The position numbers were made by a program, and so were the translations under genes. Below, in pieces: positions 61,615 through 64,000 of a DNA stretch of 64,000 bases. Position 1 is the stretch's first letter; the number at the start of each line of letters is the position of its first letter. The notes under the pieces are model-generated. The model was not told where the DNA came from and ran no database searches. It was given only the letters and a program-made list of their open reading frames with translations. Source of the stretch: Sambucus nigra (taxonomy: Eukaryota; Streptophyta; Magnoliopsida; Dipsacales; Adoxaceae); contig OX422221.1 of assembly GCA_949130495.1 (NCBI GenBank), positions 148,699,405 through 148,763,404 of the forward strand, read 5' to 3'.

Positions 61615-61670
61615 TGATCGATCGATCGACTCAAGAATGTCGATCGATCGAACCATCGATCGATCGACCC
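61615..61670. repeat. TCGATCGATCGA palindrome cluster, element A right LTR
   Basis: Three nearly perfect GATCGATCGATC-type blocks, separated by short spacers. Confidence 0.8.
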
Positions 61671-62800
61671 CTTCTGATTTTTGACAATTGTTTGTCTTTA
61701 AGGTTTAATGATTATTCCAAAGCCGATGTTGGTTATTAGGATGATTAATATAATATTGTGTGGGACTTAGATAAAGTTAGTAAGGTCTTAGTATTATCGA
61801 AGAATGTTATAACTTAGGGAATTGAATGCCATTTCTTACAAGGGTCTACCGAGTGGGTGCGATTAGAAATCATTCGAATTGAAACTATAATGGAAATTAA
61901 TGATGATATAAGATTACGGGCATCAACGGAGGGGTTTCAAGTACTGAGATGACATTAGAAACCAATAAGAGACCTAGTAATCTTTTGAGATAGTTTTAAG
62001 TACTCAAATTGATACGGCGAGAGAGTTATCAAATGGAAAATATATTATGTGTAATGTTCGGGGTACACTTGCTACGTATGAGATTAACTAGATGAAATGT
62101 GTGAACATCTATATTGTTATATGATTTCTTAGGTTGTGGGAAGGCCTAGTGTATGGATTTCTTATGTGCATGACATACCTACCATACTTGCTATCACGGG
62201 AGGTTAGTTTTATTTTGGAAAAGGACCCACTTATCCTTGTGTGCCTTCGGGGGGGCTTAGACTGGTACCTTAAGGACATAATACTGTGAATGACTTATTT
62301 GTGAGTTAATAAGTCTGCTGACCTTGGGAGCATAGGTATGTGCGTGACCCATGGATATGTGAACTATGTTCGCCTCCATTATGTGTGATTTTTATTGAAA
62401 CGGTTCTTGAGCGATTCGGAACTTATGATCCTCACGTACGTGATGTACCGGGATTCGATAGTAGGGTATGAGGACATCGTAGGTTCTATCCTTGTGGGGT
62501 TCCTAATTTGTATAAGAGATATTATACTGGATTATATACCTATACTTGTGACTGGTTCATTGTTGCTTAGTAGATGTGAATAGCTAAGATACTTGAATGG
62601 GTTAAGAATGAGAATTTAATTAACACTCGAGATAATTAATTTAATGAATGTGAACATGGGTTATAAATATGGCTTATTTGGGGGTTAGGTATAGATACTA
62701 TATTTTAGAATGTGAATATAGGAGTGGTACAAACTAGTTAGATAGGGGCATAACTAGGATGGGTTAAAGGCATACGTTAGGCATGCACAATAGTTGAGAG

Positions 62801-62954
62801 GTAAGAAACTCATGTGAGAGTACGCAACTAACGTGTTTATAATATGTGTTGTTTAATTGTAATTTAAACACTTGCTAAACTTTTAAAATGTTTTCACATC
62901 GAGCTCTGACCCGTTTTCCTCCAAATCTATTTTTGTTTTGTAAAAACATTTTAG
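62801..62954 (+). promoter_or_regulatory. Intron-like block in element A 3' LTR
   Basis: Same length (154 nt) and same signals as at 55683-55836; donor GAGAGGTAAGAA. Confidence 0.45.
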
Positions 62955-63474
62955 GTGCCCAGCCATAGGGACGCCAAGCATAGGAGTTCCATTCTGATGA
63001 CGTGCTGTAGTTGCTGTGGAAGTTACAGGATCTTGATAGAAGACGCTCTCATTTTATCCTTGATTCGTTTAGAGTCATTTGTATCAGTTAGGGCATGTCG
63101 CCCATTCTCATTTAGAGGTTGTGGTTGCAGACTTTCATTATTTCAGTTTTTGGTTTATTATTTATTGAGACTCTTGTATTTGGACATTATTTACTCTTGC
63201 ATCTTTATTATTGGAGTGTTTACTCCAGACTTATTTGATTTCATCTCTTTGAGCATTTATATGAGATTGTTTATGCGATGATGGTTTATAAATAAATTCT
63301 TATTTGTTGGTTAACTTAATTAATAAAATTTGGCATCTCTCTTTTTAAATATTAGGTGGCTCGTAATTAATTATATGTTTTTCAACAGTGATGCTAAGAC
63401 TGAACTAACTTGATATTTTGTATTAATTTAATAAAGGAGTAGCTACCCGATATTTAATAAGACGGGGTGTTACA

Positions 63475-63479
63475 GAGGG
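63475..63479. repeat. Target-site duplication of element A, right (GAGGG)
   Basis: Partner of 32507-32511. Confidence 0.9.
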
Positions 63480-63955
63480 TCCATACCGTACGTAGGCAAG
63501 TGTGGTGGGGATTTTGTTATATGAAAATTAGGAAGTGTAAACATGCATGGTGAGATCGTGTAATTAAATTTGACTTTTTGGGGATTTTATTTGAGTGTCC
63601 ATGTGAATAAACTCTTATATACATGCATGCACAAGTACATGTAGTCCACTTGGAAAATTTATAGTAATCAATGGAGTATTTTTTCTCAAACCCCGTAGTT
63701 TATATATGAATTTTAGGTTTTGTTTGAGTTTGTATTGATTATGGCTATATTAGAGTTTGGGAGGCAATGTAATATTTACAATCTTTATATTTTTTTTAAG
63801 AAACTTGTATTTAATGTTTCATTGTAAATTACAAATGAGAATTTGAATGTTAATTAGAAAAGAAATTATTTTATTAATTAATAAATTGTTACTTTAGATT
63901 CCACAAAAGGTTTATTTTAAATGGGATTCATTTTTAAAATGTTCAATTTGAGACA

Positions 63956-63956
<1 letters not shown>
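63480..63956. other. AT-rich flank right of element A
   Basis: No gene or repeat recognised. It is the original continuation of the sequence left of 32507. Confidence 0.4.

Positions 63957-64000
<44 letters not shown>
63957..64000. repeat. TTA microsatellite, continues past window end
   Basis: At least 14 uninterrupted TTA units up to the window edge. Confidence 0.95.

Larger units (their letters stand above)
32512..63474 (+). mobile_element. Element A: outer Ty3/gypsy-type LTR element, interrupted by B and C
   Basis: The LTR begins TGTAATACCCC at 32512, and the right LTR ends TGTTACA at 63474. GAGGG is duplicated at 32507-32511 and 63475-63479. The left LTR is split at 34092/54909 by element B. 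A primer site (TGCTATCAGAGC) follows the left LTR at 56360 and a polypurine tract precedes the right LTR. The interior (56372-60450) has no readable gag-pol; only the last bases before the polypurine tract resemble the pol end of B. It is therefore non-autonomous or extremely decayed. The LTRs are related to those of B along much of their length. Confidence 0.9.
60468..63474 (+). repeat. Element A 3' LTR (3,007 bp), uninterrupted
   Basis: Uninterrupted copy that allows the split left LTR to be read. Starts TGTAATACCC, ends TGTTACA. Contains the palindrome cluster at 61615-61670 and the intron-like block at 62801-62954. Short open frames in it recur in the other copy and are not genes. Confidence 0.92.

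Noticed and set aside
1..64000. CRISPR arrays, tRNA or rRNA genes
   Set aside because: No regularly spaced repeat-spacer array and no tRNA or rRNA sequence seen; the TGGTATCAGAGC sites are primer-binding sites, not tRNA genes.

Overview
The window is a transposon-filled intergenic stretch of a flowering-plant nuclear genome, probably a eudicot with a fairly large genome. It is AT-rich. It holds LTR retrotransposons primed by initiator-methionine tRNA, one of which encodes a chromodomain-type polyprotein, and Helitrons carrying pieces of plant nuclear genes. I see no intact host gene and no RNA gene. Nearly everything recognisable is one of six mobile elements, all assigned from their own termini, target-site duplications and protein motifs.

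Left third (1-28472). Two Helitrons of one family lie on the minus strand. Helitron-1 (window start to 7261) carries a broken C-terminal piece of a plant GYF-domain protein gene (EXA1 type). Helitron-2 (17523-28472) is complete, with a 5'-TC end, a 3' hairpin followed by CTAG, and A/T flanks. It carries a broken copy of a CCG-binding-protein-1-like gene (CBP1/MEE14) with its intron position kept, and an exon of ribosomal protein eL8 (RPL7a), all in the Helitron's sense direction. Between the Helitrons sits a minus-strand Ty3/gypsy-type element (7509-17475; target duplication CACCG). It has exceptionally long LTRs of about 3.1 kb and only 3.7 kb of interior with no coding capacity, so it is non-autonomous.

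Middle (28473-32511). Low-complexity AT-rich sequence with a TAA microsatellite and a 19-base G run. There is no gene I can support.

Right half (32512-63474). Three LTR elements are nested like Russian dolls, all on the plus strand and all with exact 5-bp target duplications. Outer element A (gypsy, duplication GAGGG, non-coding interior) is split inside its left LTR by element B (gypsy chromovirus, probably Tekay lineage, duplication AGAGT, recognisable but broken gag-pol). B is in turn split inside its left LTR by element C (Ty1/copia, probably SIRE/Maximus-like, duplication TTAGA, recognisable but broken gag-pol). The insertion order is therefore A, then B, then C.

Most notable signals. 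(1) The three gypsy LTR families share a block near the LTR 3' side that looks like a 137-158 nt spliceosomal intron, with donor, branch site and acceptor all conserved although the surrounding sequence has diverged. (2) A ~50-bp block with a small stem-loop whose stem is constant and whose loop varies occurs five times, in the LTRs and interior of the minus-strand element and in the interior of A. (3) Clusters of palindromes centred on ATCGAT sit in the LTRs of all three families. (4) Telomere-like CCCTAA repeats lie just downstream of the TATA box in the copia LTR. (5) Three captured host-gene fragments lie in the two Helitrons.
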